DNA of 64,000 bases from Clostridium algoriphilum (GCF_020443705.1 NZ_JAIZZK010000004.1:1-64000); one strand, 5' to 3'; shown: positions 36,859 to 45,864, counted from the stretch's first letter. Translations and numbers: made by a program. The notes: a model not told the origin generated them from the sequence alone.

Positions 36859-38415
36859 ATGATCAATAAGTTTTTACATTCAATAAGAAGTGATTATAAC
36901 AAAGATGTTGATAAGAAAAGAGATTTCAATAAAATTAAGAAGTTTTTTGATATACATAAGAAACATGAATACACCTTAGATAATCAAACATGGGAAGATT
37001 TAGATATGAATAAAGTATACGAAAAATTAGATAGAGCATATAGTAGTCCTGGAGAGGCAGCTTTATATACAATGCTTAGAAATCCTTTAATGAATGAAGA
37101 AGAATTAAAAGTAAGAGGAAAACTGATTGAGACACTTAAAGATGATAATAATTTAAGAGAGAGCCTACAGTGTATTTTCTTTGAATTAAACAGCGATTTA
37201 AAAAACAGTTTTCTAGATATGATAGAAAATAACCTAATCATAAATAGAGCTAAATATTTTGTGTATACAGTTCTTGGAAGGATATTACCAGTAGCGGCAA
37301 TTTTGCTTGCAATATTTGTAAATGTAAAATTTATGTTAGTATTGTTTGGTATATGTTCTATTAATATGCTAATAAACTCTTCTGAGGTAAAGGCCATTAA
37401 ATCCAATGGCATATTCTACTTACAAAGAAATATAAAGGCAGCTAAAAAAATTGCCAGCATAAATAGTAAAGATATTATTTATTATAAGGATAAGATATCA
37501 ACGATGCTTAAATCTGTAAAGGATATAGATAGAAGTACAAGACAAATAGGATTTGTGAATATGTGGGGAGGAATGTTTGAATTTGTTTCTGTGATTTTTC
37601 TTTTTGAAGAAAGCGCTTATTATTCCATATCTGATAGAATAAAAGAAGAAAAAGAGGTTTTAATGGACCTTTACTATACTGTTGGTGAACTAGAAGCATT
37701 AATTTCTATTGCGGGGTATAAACATATTTTAGGTGAGCAGTATGTAAAACCTAAGTTTATAAAGCAAGTTTCTTTAAATATAAAGGACGGAATCCATCCT
37801 CTCATAGATAAGGCTGTAGCCAACACAATTGGAATAGGTAATGGGGGTATTGTGCTTACGGGCACAAATATGGCGGGTAAATCCACTTTTTTAAGAATGC
37901 TTGGCGTAAATATAATTCTAGCTCAATGTTTTGATTTTGTTTTGGCAAAAAAATATGAAGCTCCTTTTTTAAACATAGTTACATCAATTAGCCCGAATGA
38001 TGATCTAACAAAAGGGAAAAGTTTCTACATGGCTGAAGCGGAATCAATTCTTCGAATAATTACGGCTCTAGAAAAGGATGCACCGGTATTTTGCCCAATA
38101 GATGAAATATTCAGGGGTACAAATCCAATAGAGAGAATTGCAATGTCTGCAGAAATACTAACATACATAAACAATGGGAAAACTATTTCGATTGTAGCAA
38201 CACATGATAGAGAATTAGTCAATATATTAAAAGCTAATTTTGAATTTTACTATTTTAGCGAAAAGGTTGATACTAAAAAGGGGTTAAGTTTTGATTATAA
38301 GATAAAAAAAGGCGTTTCTCAAACAAGAAATGCTATAAAACTTTTAGAGTACATGGGTTATCCAAAGCAAATAGTAGAAAAATCGTTTATTAGAGCTGAG
38401 AATATAGGAAAGTAA
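36859..38415 (+). CDS. Membrane-associated MutS-like ATPase
   Basis: This 518-aa protein carries the MutS ATPase domain at its C-terminus: Walker A GTNMAGKSTFLRM near residue 335, ISPNDDLTKGKSFYMAE and Walker B-type CPIDEIFRGTNPIER, ending with a VATHDREL segment. The N-terminal mismatch-binding domain I is missing. Residues about 125-175 contain two hydrophobic segments (VYTVLGRILPVAAILLAIFV and FMLVLFGICSINML), so it probably sits in the membrane. It is not canonical MutS or MutS2, and its role in repair is doubtful. AAAGGAG precedes the ATG; trmL follows 12 bp after the stop. Confidence 0.85.
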   Translation: MINKFLHSIRSDYNKDVDKKRDFNKIKKFFDIHKKHEYTLDNQTWEDLDMNKVYEKLDRAYSSPGEAALYTMLRNPLMNEEELKVRGKLIETLKDDNNLRESLQCIFFELNSDLKNSFLDMIENNLIINRAKYFVYTVLGRILPVAAILLAIFVNVKFMLVLFGICSINMLINSSEVKAIKSNGIFYLQRNIKAAKKIASINSKDIIYYKDKISTMLKSVKDIDRSTRQIGFVNMWGGMFEFVSVIFLFEESAYYSISDRIKEEKEVLMDLYYTVGELEALISIAGYKHILGEQYVKPKFIKQVSLNIKDGIHPLIDKAVANTIGIGNGGIVLTGTNMAGKSTFLRMLGVNIILAQCFDFVLAKKYEAPFLNIVTSISPNDDLTKGKSFYMAEAESILRIITALEKDAPVFCPIDEIFRGTNPIERIAMSAEILTYINNGKTISIVATHDRELVNILKANFEFYYFSEKVDTKKGLSFDYKIKKGVSQTRNAIKLLEYMGYPKQIVEKSFIRAENIGK

Positions 38416-38427
38416 GGAGGAATAATT

Positions 38428-38895
38428 ATGAATTTAAATATAGTTTTATTTGAACCAGAAATTCCACAGAATACTGGTAATATTGGAAGAACTTGCGTGC
38501 TTACTGATTGTAAACTTCATCTTATAAAACCTTTAGGGTTTAGTTTAGAGGAGAAGCAACTAAAAAGGGCGGGTTTAGATTATTGGCCATATCTGAATTT
38601 AGAGGTACATGAATCATATGAAGCATTTATGGAAAAATATAAGGGGTCAACTTTCTATTATTCTACAACAAAGGGTTCAAAATTTTATACAGAAGCGGAG
38701 TTTAAAGAGGGAGATTTTATAATTTTCGGACGAGAATCCTCAGGATTACCGGATAGCGTTCGAGGGAGTAATCCTGATGGATGTATAAGAGTACCCATGA
38801 TAAGTAGTACAACAAGGTCTCTAAACCTTTCAAATACAGTTGCAATTGTGACATATGAAGCGCTTAGACAAATAGGATTTATTGATATGAAATAA
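38428..38895 (+). CDS. trmL: tRNA (cytidine(34)-2'-O)-methyltransferase
   Basis: This 155-aa SPOUT methyltransferase modifies the wobble base of leucine tRNAs with S-adenosylmethionine. Motifs are FEPEIPQNTGNIGRTC (residues 7-22), IIFGRESSGLP, the IRVPM strand and SLNLSNTVAIVTYEALRQ, which form the trefoil-knot cofactor site. The length is typical. The binding site AAGGAGG lies directly after the MutS-like stop codon, implying one operon from the HAD gene onward. Confidence 0.93.
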   Translation: MNLNIVLFEPEIPQNTGNIGRTCVLTDCKLHLIKPLGFSLEEKQLKRAGLDYWPYLNLEVHESYEAFMEKYKGSTFYYSTTKGSKFYTEAEFKEGDFIIFGRESSGLPDSVRGSNPDGCIRVPMISSTTRSLNLSNTVAIVTYEALRQIGFIDMK

Positions 38896-38919
38896 AATGA
38901 AAATGAGGAGGTTAGAGTT

Positions 38920-39846
38920 ATGGAGCATATATACGATACTATAATTATTGGCGGGGGTCCTGCAGGGTTATCAGCTGGTCTTTATGCATCAAGATCAAGA
39001 ATGGATACCCTAGTTATAGAACGGGCAGCATATGGTGGACAGGTAGCTACAACTGATGAATTAGATAATTACCCAGGTTCTATCGAAAATTCTACAGGGG
39101 CATCATTAAGCAAAAGAATGAAAGAGCAAGCAGCAGAATTTGGAACAAAATTTGTAAATGAAGAAGTTGCAGGAGTTGAACTTGAAGGTGATATAAAAGT
39201 AATTAAATGCATGAGCAAAAGCTATAAGGCTAAAACAATAATAATTGCCACAGGAGCTTATCCAAGACTTGGTGGATTTAAGAATGAAACAGAACTAAGA
39301 GGAAAGGGAGTTTCTTATTGTGCAACTTGCGATGCTGACTTTTTTGCAGATTTAGACATTGCAGTTCTTGGAGGTGGAGACTCAGCTATATCTGAAGCTA
39401 TATACTTAGCTAAATTTGGAGAAACTGTTACTGTAATACACAGAAGAGACGAATTAAGAGCTGCTAAGTCACTTCAAGAAAAAGCTTTTAGTAATCCTAA
39501 AATAAAGTTTGTTTGGGATACAGTAGTTGAGGAAGCTAAAGGCACAGAAGTATTAGAAAGCTTAGTACTTAAAAATATTAAAACTGGAGAAATTAGTGAA
39601 CTAAAATCAGATGGGTGCTTTGTATTTATAGGATACCTTCCAATTTCAGAACTATTTAAAGGAAAGATTACTATGAATGAGCGTGGCGATGTTATTACTG
39701 ATGAAGAAATGAGAACTAATATACCAGGAGTATATGCAGCAGGAGACATAAGAGTTAAATTATTAAGACAAGTTATTACAGCAGCTGCAGATGGAGCGAT
39801 TGCGGCAACGCACGCTGAACATTACATTGAAAGTAAACTTAGATAG
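38920..39846 (+). CDS. trxB: Thioredoxin-disulfide reductase
   Basis: This 308-aa flavoenzyme transfers electrons from NAD(P)H to thioredoxin. It has the FAD-binding GGGPAGLSAGLYASRS near residue 11, the redox-active CATC at residues 134-137, a second Rossmann motif GGGDSAISEA, and the FAD motif GVYAAGDIR. The NAD(P)H motif is followed by HRRDELRAAKSL, whose basic residues favour NADPH. GAGGAGG precedes the ATG. The next gene is an atypical thioredoxin and then a GrdA homologue, the same relative order as trxB-trxA-(grdE)-grdA in glycine-reductase operons. Confidence 0.95.
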   Translation: MEHIYDTIIIGGGPAGLSAGLYASRSRMDTLVIERAAYGGQVATTDELDNYPGSIENSTGASLSKRMKEQAAEFGTKFVNEEVAGVELEGDIKVIKCMSKSYKAKTIIIATGAYPRLGGFKNETELRGKGVSYCATCDADFFADLDIAVLGGGDSAISEAIYLAKFGETVTVIHRRDELRAAKSLQEKAFSNPKIKFVWDTVVEEAKGTEVLESLVLKNIKTGEISELKSDGCFVFIGYLPISELFKGKITMNERGDVITDEEMRTNIPGVYAAGDIRVKLLRQVITAAADGAIAATHAEHYIESKLR

Positions 39847-39932
39847 TTTATTAAAAATATAACTTTATAAATTAATACATTGCTATTTAATTTTATTATA
39901 GTATACATAAGATAAAACGGAGGTTATTAGTA

Positions 39933-40262
39933 ATGGTAGAATTAAATAAAGACAACTTTGAAGTAGAAGTATTAAAATCAGACAAACCAGTATTCGTTGA
40001 TTTTTGGGGTGAAAAATGTGAAATGTGTCTAAAACTTATGCCCGGAGTGCAAAGCCTTCGCGAGAAATACTGCGATAAAATTAAATTTGCTAGTTTAAAC
40101 ATTGCAGTATCAAGAAGAACAGCTATAACGCAGAGGGTTTTAGGACTACCAACAATGATAATATATAATGCTTCAGAAAAAGTTGCTACAATAACACCAG
40201 ATAAAATTTCTTCATTAAATGATATAGAAATATTTATTAAAGATTATTACAATACATTGTAA
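39933..40262 (+). CDS. Grd-type thioredoxin with CEMC active site
   Basis: This 109-aa thioredoxin-fold protein has an active-site segment FWGEKCEMC with cysteines 29 and 32, unlike the usual WCGPC. RRTAITQRVLGLPTMIIY follows, with the conserved cis-proline. This pattern (G-x-x-C-x-x-C-x-x-L-M-P and R-x-A-I-x-Q-x-x-L-G-L-P-T) matches thioredoxins encoded in glycine-reductase clusters, as I recall the Eubacterium acidaminophilum protein. It is presumably reduced by the upstream TrxB and may in turn reduce the GrdA-like protein. CGGAGG precedes the ATG. Confidence 0.8.
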   Translation: MVELNKDNFEVEVLKSDKPVFVDFWGEKCEMCLKLMPGVQSLREKYCDKIKFASLNIAVSRRTAITQRVLGLPTMIIYNASEKVATITPDKISSLNDIEIFIKDYYNTL

Positions 40263-40272
40263 TCTGGTTAGA

Positions 40273-40301
40273 GGCTTATGGCTAATAAAAAGCTATAAGC
40301 C
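40273..40301 (+). terminator. Hairpin after the thioredoxin gene
   Basis: GGCTTATGGCT pairs with AGCTATAAGCC (one G-U) around AATAAAA. The following sequence, TTAAAATAT, is only weakly T-rich, so it may be an inefficient terminator or an mRNA-stabilising element before the GrdA-like gene. Confidence 0.45.
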
Positions 40302-40459
40302 TTAAAATATATTATATAATGTGAATAATTTAAGTGGTGAATAGAGAAAATATTAATTAAACAGATTAACTTTATTGAGAGTAAAATAAGAAGCAAAGGT
40401 AAAAAAATACATATTGCATATAAATTAAGTGAAAAAATTGAATGAGAAGGAAGATGAAA

Positions 40460-40945
40460 ATGCTTAAAGGAAAAAAAATTATCATTATAGGAGATAGAGA
40501 CGGAATACCTGGTATATCAATAGAAGCTTGCGTAAAATCTGCTGGGGCAGAAGTGGTGTTTTCATCAACCAAATGTTTCGCTTGCACAGCAGCAGGAGCA
40601 ATGGATATAGAGCTTCAACAAAAGGTTAAGGACATTACCTTAGAGTATGGCGCTGAAAATATAGTAGTCGTTATTGGAGGAGCCGAAGCCGAAGCATCTG
40701 GAATTTCAGCTGAAACAATGGCTGCTGGAGATCCAACACTTGAGGGTCCTTTATCTGGGATTGCTTTAGGTCTCGCTGTATTTCACGTAGTTGAACCAGA
40801 AATTAAAGGTGCTTGCAGTCAATTAGTTTATGAGAAGCAATGCGCAGTAATGGAAATGGTGTTAGACATAGATGAAATAATTTTAGAAGTTCGTTCAATA
40901 AGGGAAAAGTTTTGTAAATACAGAAATAAACAATATGAATTTTAA
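40460..40945 (+). CDS. grdA: GrdA homologue with cysteine in place of selenocysteine
   Basis: This 161-aa protein aligns along its length with glycine/sarcosine/betaine reductase protein A: KKIIIIGDRDGIPGISIEACVK, VFSSTKCFACTAAGAMD, GGAEAEASGISAETMAAGDPT, GPLSGIALGLAVFHVVEPE and MEMVLDIDEIILEVRSIREKF. In characterised GrdA the redox motif is C-F-V-Sec, with Sec encoded by UGA. Here it is C-F-A-C (C39, C42), and codon 42 is TGC at 40583-40585. Protein A normally receives the carboxymethyl group from GrdB and passes it to GrdC/D, with thioredoxin regenerating it. None of grdB, C, D, E or X is in this window. Start 40460 has AAGGAAG seven bases upstream; ATGs at 40442 and 40454 are alternatives. 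Confidence 0.9.
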   Translation: MLKGKKIIIIGDRDGIPGISIEACVKSAGAEVVFSSTKCFACTAAGAMDIELQQKVKDITLEYGAENIVVVIGGAEAEASGISAETMAAGDPTLEGPLSGIALGLAVFHVVEPEIKGACSQLVYEKQCAVMEMVLDIDEIILEVRSIREKFCKYRNKQYEF

Positions 40946-41026
40946 AAAAGAGGAATATGAAAACAATTAGAGAATACATACTGCGAGGCAATATTCTTAA
41001 TTAATTATCTAGGGGGCGAAATAATT

Positions 41027-42112
41027 ATGAACAAAAAAAAGGTGATTGCAATACTTGCAGCAGTCTCTGTGGTTGCAACATTGTTTGTTGGCTGTGGGAC
41101 TAAAAAGGAAGAAACAAAAACGAAAGTAACAAAAAGTACTGTAACTATAGGACTTTCTACTGATGAAGGTGGATTAAATGACAAGTCATTTAATCAGTCA
41201 GCCAATGCAGGAGTAAACAAGGCTAAAGGTGAAGACGGTTTCAAATATACTCCTATTGAATCTAAACAAAAGGAAGATTATACACCAAATTTAGAAACGT
41301 TAGTTGAAAATGGTTCGAATTTAACTTTTGCTATTGGATACCAAATGGCAGATGCAATAACAGAGGTTGCGAAAAATCATACTGATAGTAACTTCGCAAT
41401 TATAGACTCAGTTGTTAATCTACCAAATGTAGTATCCATTAATTTTAAGGAACAAGAAGGTTCTTTCTTAATGGGAGTTATTGCTGGAAGAATGACTAAA
41501 ACTAATAAAATTGGATTTATTGGTGGAAAAGATACTGAATTAATATCAAGATTTGAATCTGGTTTTGTAGCGGGTGTCAAATCAGTTAATCCAGAAGCTG
41601 CTAAAGGTCTAACAAGTACAAATGGAAAGAGTCCAGGATCAACTGTAAAATATGCAGATAGTTTTGATGATTCAGCAAAAGGGTATGAAATAGCTAAATC
41701 ATTATATCAAGATGGTTGCGATGTAGTTTATCATGCAGCGGGTGGTGTTGGTATTGGTTTATTTAAAGCAGCTAAAGAATTAAAAGATAACAAAAAACAA
41801 GTTTGGGCTATTGGAGTTGATATGGATCAATCTTTAACAGTTCCACAGTATGCTGATGTTATTTTATCGAGTATGATAAAGAGAGTTGATACAGCGACTT
41901 ATAACGAATCTAAAGCTCAAGTTAACGAAAAATTCAAAGGTGGCACAAGTTTAACACTTGGACTAAAGGAAAAAGGTGTAGGAATAGCGGATACATCTGG
42001 TAAAAATGTACCAAAGACCGTTTTAGATGAAGTAAAAAAATATGAAAATAAAATTATTACCGGAGAAATAGTTGTTCCAGTAAATAGAAAAGAAGTAATG
42101 AGTTTTAAATAA
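41027..42112 (+). CDS. BMP family nucleoside-binding lipoprotein (ABC transporter)
   Basis: This 361-aa lipoprotein has a signal peptide of about 23 residues and a lipobox FVGC, followed by the BMP/PnrA-type substrate-binding fold: DEGGLNDKSFNQSANAGV (about 46-63), PNVVSINFKEQEGSFLMGVIAG and VVYHAAGGVGIGLFKAA. It is the extracellular binding protein for the ABC transporter encoded by the next three genes, most likely taking up purine or pyrimidine nucleosides. GGGGGCG precedes the ATG. A stable hairpin between it and the ATPase gene probably makes this protein more abundant than the other components. Confidence 0.92.
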   Translation: MNKKKVIAILAAVSVVATLFVGCGTKKEETKTKVTKSTVTIGLSTDEGGLNDKSFNQSANAGVNKAKGEDGFKYTPIESKQKEDYTPNLETLVENGSNLTFAIGYQMADAITEVAKNHTDSNFAIIDSVVNLPNVVSINFKEQEGSFLMGVIAGRMTKTNKIGFIGGKDTELISRFESGFVAGVKSVNPEAAKGLTSTNGKSPGSTVKYADSFDDSAKGYEIAKSLYQDGCDVVYHAAGGVGIGLFKAAKELKDNKKQVWAIGVDMDQSLTVPQYADVILSSMIKRVDTATYNESKAQVNEKFKGGTSLTLGLKEKGVGIADTSGKNVPKTVLDEVKKYENKIITGEIVVPVNRKEVMSFK

Positions 42113-42153
42113 AAGGTTTATTATTTAATATTTCATTATATTAGTAAGCAATA

Positions 42154-42184
42154 AGAGCTAGATGTATTACATCTAGCTCTTTCT
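42154..42184 (+). terminator. Intra-operon attenuating hairpin
   Basis: AGAGCTAGATGT pairs perfectly with ACATCTAGCTCT around ATT, followed by TTCT. It lies between the binding-protein gene and the ATPase gene of one transporter, so partial termination would set component stoichiometry. Confidence 0.65.
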
Positions 42185-42290
42185 AAGAATAATGGTAGTT
42201 TAAGACGTTGCACAATGCAGCGCAGGTAATGTGATACAGTTGGTGATGGCAGCACCTTTGGTGATGAAAATCTTTTAAGGGGGAAAGTAG

Positions 42291-43832
42291 ATGGAAAAGG
42301 TAATTGAGATGAAGGGTATAACAAAAATTTTTCCAGGAACAATTGCCAATGACAATGTAGATTTTGAACTATTAAAAGGAGAGACACATGTTCTTTTGGG
42401 CGAAAATGGAGCAGGGAAAACAACTCTTATGAACATTCTATATGGTCTATATAAACAGGAAAAAGGCGAGATCTATGTAGGTGGTAACTTAGTAAACATA
42501 TCTACTCCAAATGATGCCATAAAATTAGGAATAGGAATGGTTCATCAACATTTTATGCTTGTACATAACTTCACTATAGCGCAAAATATTATTTTAGGAA
42601 TTGAACCAAAAAAAGGTTTTAAAATTGATATTAAAAAAGCAAATCAAGAGGTAAAAGAAATTTCAGAAAAGTATGGTTTTGCAATAGATCCAAGCGCGGT
42701 TATAGAAGATATATCTGTAGGACAACAACAAAGAGTAGAGATACTAAAGGCATTATATAGAGGTGCAAAAATATTAATACTAGATGAGCCTACAGCGGTT
42801 TTAACACCAAAGGAAATTAAGGAACTCGGAACTATAATTAGAAATCTTGAAAAAGAAGGGAAATCGGTAATACTTATAACTCATAAATTAAAAGAAGTTA
42901 TGAGAATGAGTGATAGGGTTACTATAATTAGGCGGGGTGCTATTACTGGAACCGTTAAAACTAAAGAAACTAGTATAGATGAATTAGCAGAGCTTATGGT
43001 AGGTCGAAAAGTCAATTTAACTGTAGAAAAAAAGCCTGCTATGATTAAAGGTGAAATATTAAATATTAATAACATTTGCGCAAACGACCAAAGAGGATTA
43101 CCTGCTGTGCGAAATTTAACATTAAAAGTATATGGCGGCGAAATTCTTGGCATAGCTGGTGTTGATGGAAATGGTCAATCCCAATTAATAGAAGTTCTAA
43201 CTGGACTTCGAAAGCCTAAAAGTGGGAGTATTACCATAAACGGTAAAAGTACATACGGAAAGTCACCGAGATATATCATGTCAGCAGGTGTTGGACATAT
43301 ACCTGAAGATAGGCAAAAAAGAGGTCTTATATTAACGTATTCACTTTTTGAGAACTCAGTGCTTGGTATTCATAAAAATAAGCCATTTAGTAAAGGTATA
43401 GTTATGAATTACAAAGAAATCAAAAGCCACTGTGATGATCTTATTCGGGAATTTGACATTAGAACTCCCAATGGAGATGTAAACGCGGAGTCATTATCAG
43501 GTGGCAATCAACAAAAACTTATAGCAGCTAGAGAAATTTCAAAAGATCCTGATTTGCTAATAGCGGCGCAACCTACAAGGGGGCTCGACGTTGGTGCAAT
43601 TGAATATATTCACAAAAGATTAGTGCAGGAACGCGATAAGGGAAAGGCAGTTTTGCTAGTATCTTTAGAACTAGATGAAATAATGGCATTGTCGGACAGG
43701 ATAGCTGTAATGTATGATGGGAAAATAGTAGATATAATTGATAGATGCGGCGCCACTGAGCAAAAACTAGGAATACTTATGGCTGGTGGAACTCTTCACG
43801 AAACGAAGGAGGGAGAGAAGGAGAATGAGTAA
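42291..43832 (+). CDS. Nucleoside ABC transporter ATP-binding protein (NupO-like, two ABC domains)
   Basis: This 513-aa cytoplasmic ATPase has two fused ABC domains. The first has Walker A LGENGAGKTT near residue 37, an ISVGQQQRVEI signature loop and ILDEPTAVLTP. The second has GVDGNGQSQ in place of a canonical Walker A (degenerate, as usual in this sugar/nucleoside family) and LSGGNQQKLI. It powers uptake with the two permeases downstream. GGGGGAAAG precedes the ATG. The permease gene overlaps its end by eight bases. Confidence 0.93.
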   Translation: MEKVIEMKGITKIFPGTIANDNVDFELLKGETHVLLGENGAGKTTLMNILYGLYKQEKGEIYVGGNLVNISTPNDAIKLGIGMVHQHFMLVHNFTIAQNIILGIEPKKGFKIDIKKANQEVKEISEKYGFAIDPSAVIEDISVGQQQRVEILKALYRGAKILILDEPTAVLTPKEIKELGTIIRNLEKEGKSVILITHKLKEVMRMSDRVTIIRRGAITGTVKTKETSIDELAELMVGRKVNLTVEKKPAMIKGEILNINNICANDQRGLPAVRNLTLKVYGGEILGIAGVDGNGQSQLIEVLTGLRKPKSGSITINGKSTYGKSPRYIMSAGVGHIPEDRQKRGLILTYSLFENSVLGIHKNKPFSKGIVMNYKEIKSHCDDLIREFDIRTPNGDVNAESLSGGNQQKLIAAREISKDPDLLIAAQPTRGLDVGAIEYIHKRLVQERDKGKAVLLVSLELDEIMALSDRIAVMYDGKIVDIIDRCGATEQKLGILMAGGTLHETKEGEKENE

Positions 43833-44931
43833 AATAGAGAATAAAAACAATAGTTTTGTTAATATAATAAAAAACACGCTAAAATCACTTGCGTTCCCTT
43901 TGTTTTCTATAGTAATTTCTATTTTTGTTGCTGTATTCTTTGTGATGTGGGCAAAAGGATATTCTATATTTCAGTATTTTTCAGCGCTAGGAGATTTATT
44001 TGGACTTATATTTAAAGGCGGATTTGGTAATGAACGAGTAACCTTTGTGACGGTCTCAGAAGTTACTCCTTTAATATTTACAGGAGTTGCAAATGCTGTA
44101 GCATTTAAATGTGGATTATTTAATATAGGTGTTGCTGGTCAATTTATACTTGGAATGGTAGCGGCAGCTATTGTAGGGACTGTGCCAGGCTTAAATCCAG
44201 CAGTTCATGTAGTTTTAATGATTTTATCAGGTTTTATAGCAGGTGGAATTTGGGGAGCTATACCGGGTTATTTAAAGGCGAAAGTAGGTACTCATGAGGT
44301 CATTAATACAATTATGATGAATTATATATCTATGGCACTCGCTAATTTTATTATATTAAGAACCGGATTTGGAGTGACAGGGAAATCAACTACTCCGAGT
44401 ATTCAAAAGAGTGCAGAGCTACACAGGTTTGTTACTGGTAGTGGTGCTAATATTAGTATATTTCTTGCAATTGCTGTAGCTATCTTTATATTTTGGCTAT
44501 TATGGAAAACTACTGTTGGGTATGAAATAAGAGCAGTTGGCATAAATCCACATGCTGCAGAATACGGGGGAATTAATATAGCAAGAAATACAGTGATTGC
44601 TATGGCACTTTCTGGTGCAATAGCAGGAGTTGGTGGTGCAACCCATGTAGCAGGAGTTCTTCATAACGTAAAAGATTTTATGGCACTTCCATCTTATGGG
44701 TTTGATGGTATTGCAGTTGCACTACTTGCCAAAAGTAATCCCATTGGATGTATAGCGTCAGCCTTATTATTTGGTACATTAAATAGTAGTTCTAGAACCC
44801 TTCAATTAAATGGAATACCAAAAGAGATAGTTTATTTAATACAGGCTATAATTATTATATTTGTAGCCACAGATTATATTGTTAAGTACTTCACTGAAAG
44901 GAAGAAGAAGGAGGCAATTAAGAATGAGTAG
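43825..44931 (+). CDS. Nucleoside ABC transporter permease (NupP-like)
   Basis: This 368-aa permease of the BPD_transp_2 family has about ten membrane segments and the GVANAVAFKCGLFNIGVAGQF and IRAVGINPHAAEYGGI signatures. It forms the heterodimeric channel with the following permease. The frame is open to 43786, but ATG 43825 overlaps the ATPase stop (ATGAGTAA) and follows GAAGGAG. The four transporter genes are in the same order as nucleoside systems such as bmpA-nupABC. Confidence 0.92.
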   Translation: MSKIENKNNSFVNIIKNTLKSLAFPLFSIVISIFVAVFFVMWAKGYSIFQYFSALGDLFGLIFKGGFGNERVTFVTVSEVTPLIFTGVANAVAFKCGLFNIGVAGQFILGMVAAAIVGTVPGLNPAVHVVLMILSGFIAGGIWGAIPGYLKAKVGTHEVINTIMMNYISMALANFIILRTGFGVTGKSTTPSIQKSAELHRFVTGSGANISIFLAIAVAIFIFWLLWKTTVGYEIRAVGINPHAAEYGGINIARNTVIAMALSGAIAGVGGATHVAGVLHNVKDFMALPSYGFDGIAVALLAKSNPIGCIASALLFGTLNSSSRTLQLNGIPKEIVYLIQAIIIIFVATDYIVKYFTERKKKEAIKNE

Positions 44932-45856
44932 TGTTATTTTGATTAATTTGTTAGCTCAAACACTTAGAATAGCTACGCCTCTAATTTTCGCCGCGTTAGG
45001 TGGTATATTTTCAGAAAAATCAGGTGTTGTAAATATTGGACTTGAAGGTATGATGGTAATAGGTGCTTTCTTTGCAGTATACGGAAGTTATAGGACTGGA
45101 AGCCCAGTAGTAGGAATACTTTTCGGCGTGATAGCCGGTGGCGTATTGGGCCTGATTCATGCCATCCTTAGTATACATCTGCGTGCAGATCAAGTAATTT
45201 CAGGTACGGCTATAAATCTCTTTTCAACTGCCCTTGCTAGTTTTTTAATATATAAGTTTTTTGGTGGTAAAGGTGGTCAAACAGATATAGTAACAGGGCT
45301 TTCATATAATATACCGGACACAATTAAGAATATACCAATATTTGGTGATTTAATATCTCAGTTAAATTGGTTTGTTATACTTGCAATAATCTTAGTATTT
45401 GTCTCTAATTATGTAATATATAAAACACCTCTAGGACTTAGAATTAGAGCTGTAGGAGAACATCCAAAGGCTGCTGATACTTTGGGAATAAGTGTATATA
45501 AAATGAGATACCTATGTGTCATTATATCAGGCATGCTTGCAGGCCTCGGTGGAGCTGCCTTATCTCTTGGAATAACACCACTTTATAGAGAAGGAATGGT
45601 TGCAGGACGAGGATTTATTGCTTTAGCAGCTGTTATATTTGGTAATTGGAAGCCTTTCGGTGCATTTGGCGCTAGCTTATTATTTGCATTTGGTAGCGCG
45701 TTTAACATATTTGCACAAGGACTTAGTTGGAATTTACCAACAGAGGTATATGATGTTATTCCATATTTACTAACTATGATTGCACTCGCAGGGTTTGTTG
45801 GAAAAACAACAGGACCACTAGCGAGTGGTAAGCCATATGACAAAGGATCAAGATAA
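44924..45856 (+). CDS. Nucleoside ABC transporter permease (NupQ-like)
   Basis: This 310-aa permease of the BPD_transp_2 family has about eight membrane segments with FAALGGIFSEKSGVVNIGLEGMMVIGAF and LRIRAVGEHPKAADTLGI. It pairs with the upstream permease. Start 44924 overlaps the previous stop (ATGAGTAG) and has GAAGGAGG upstream; an earlier open frame from 44879 lies wholly inside the preceding gene. The operon ends here at a terminator. Confidence 0.92.
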   Translation: MSSVILINLLAQTLRIATPLIFAALGGIFSEKSGVVNIGLEGMMVIGAFFAVYGSYRTGSPVVGILFGVIAGGVLGLIHAILSIHLRADQVISGTAINLFSTALASFLIYKFFGGKGGQTDIVTGLSYNIPDTIKNIPIFGDLISQLNWFVILAIILVFVSNYVIYKTPLGLRIRAVGEHPKAADTLGISVYKMRYLCVIISGMLAGLGGAALSLGITPLYREGMVAGRGFIALAAVIFGNWKPFGAFGASLLFAFGSAFNIFAQGLSWNLPTEVYDVIPYLLTMIALAGFVGKTTGPLASGKPYDKGSR

Positions 45857-45864
45857 CATTTAAA

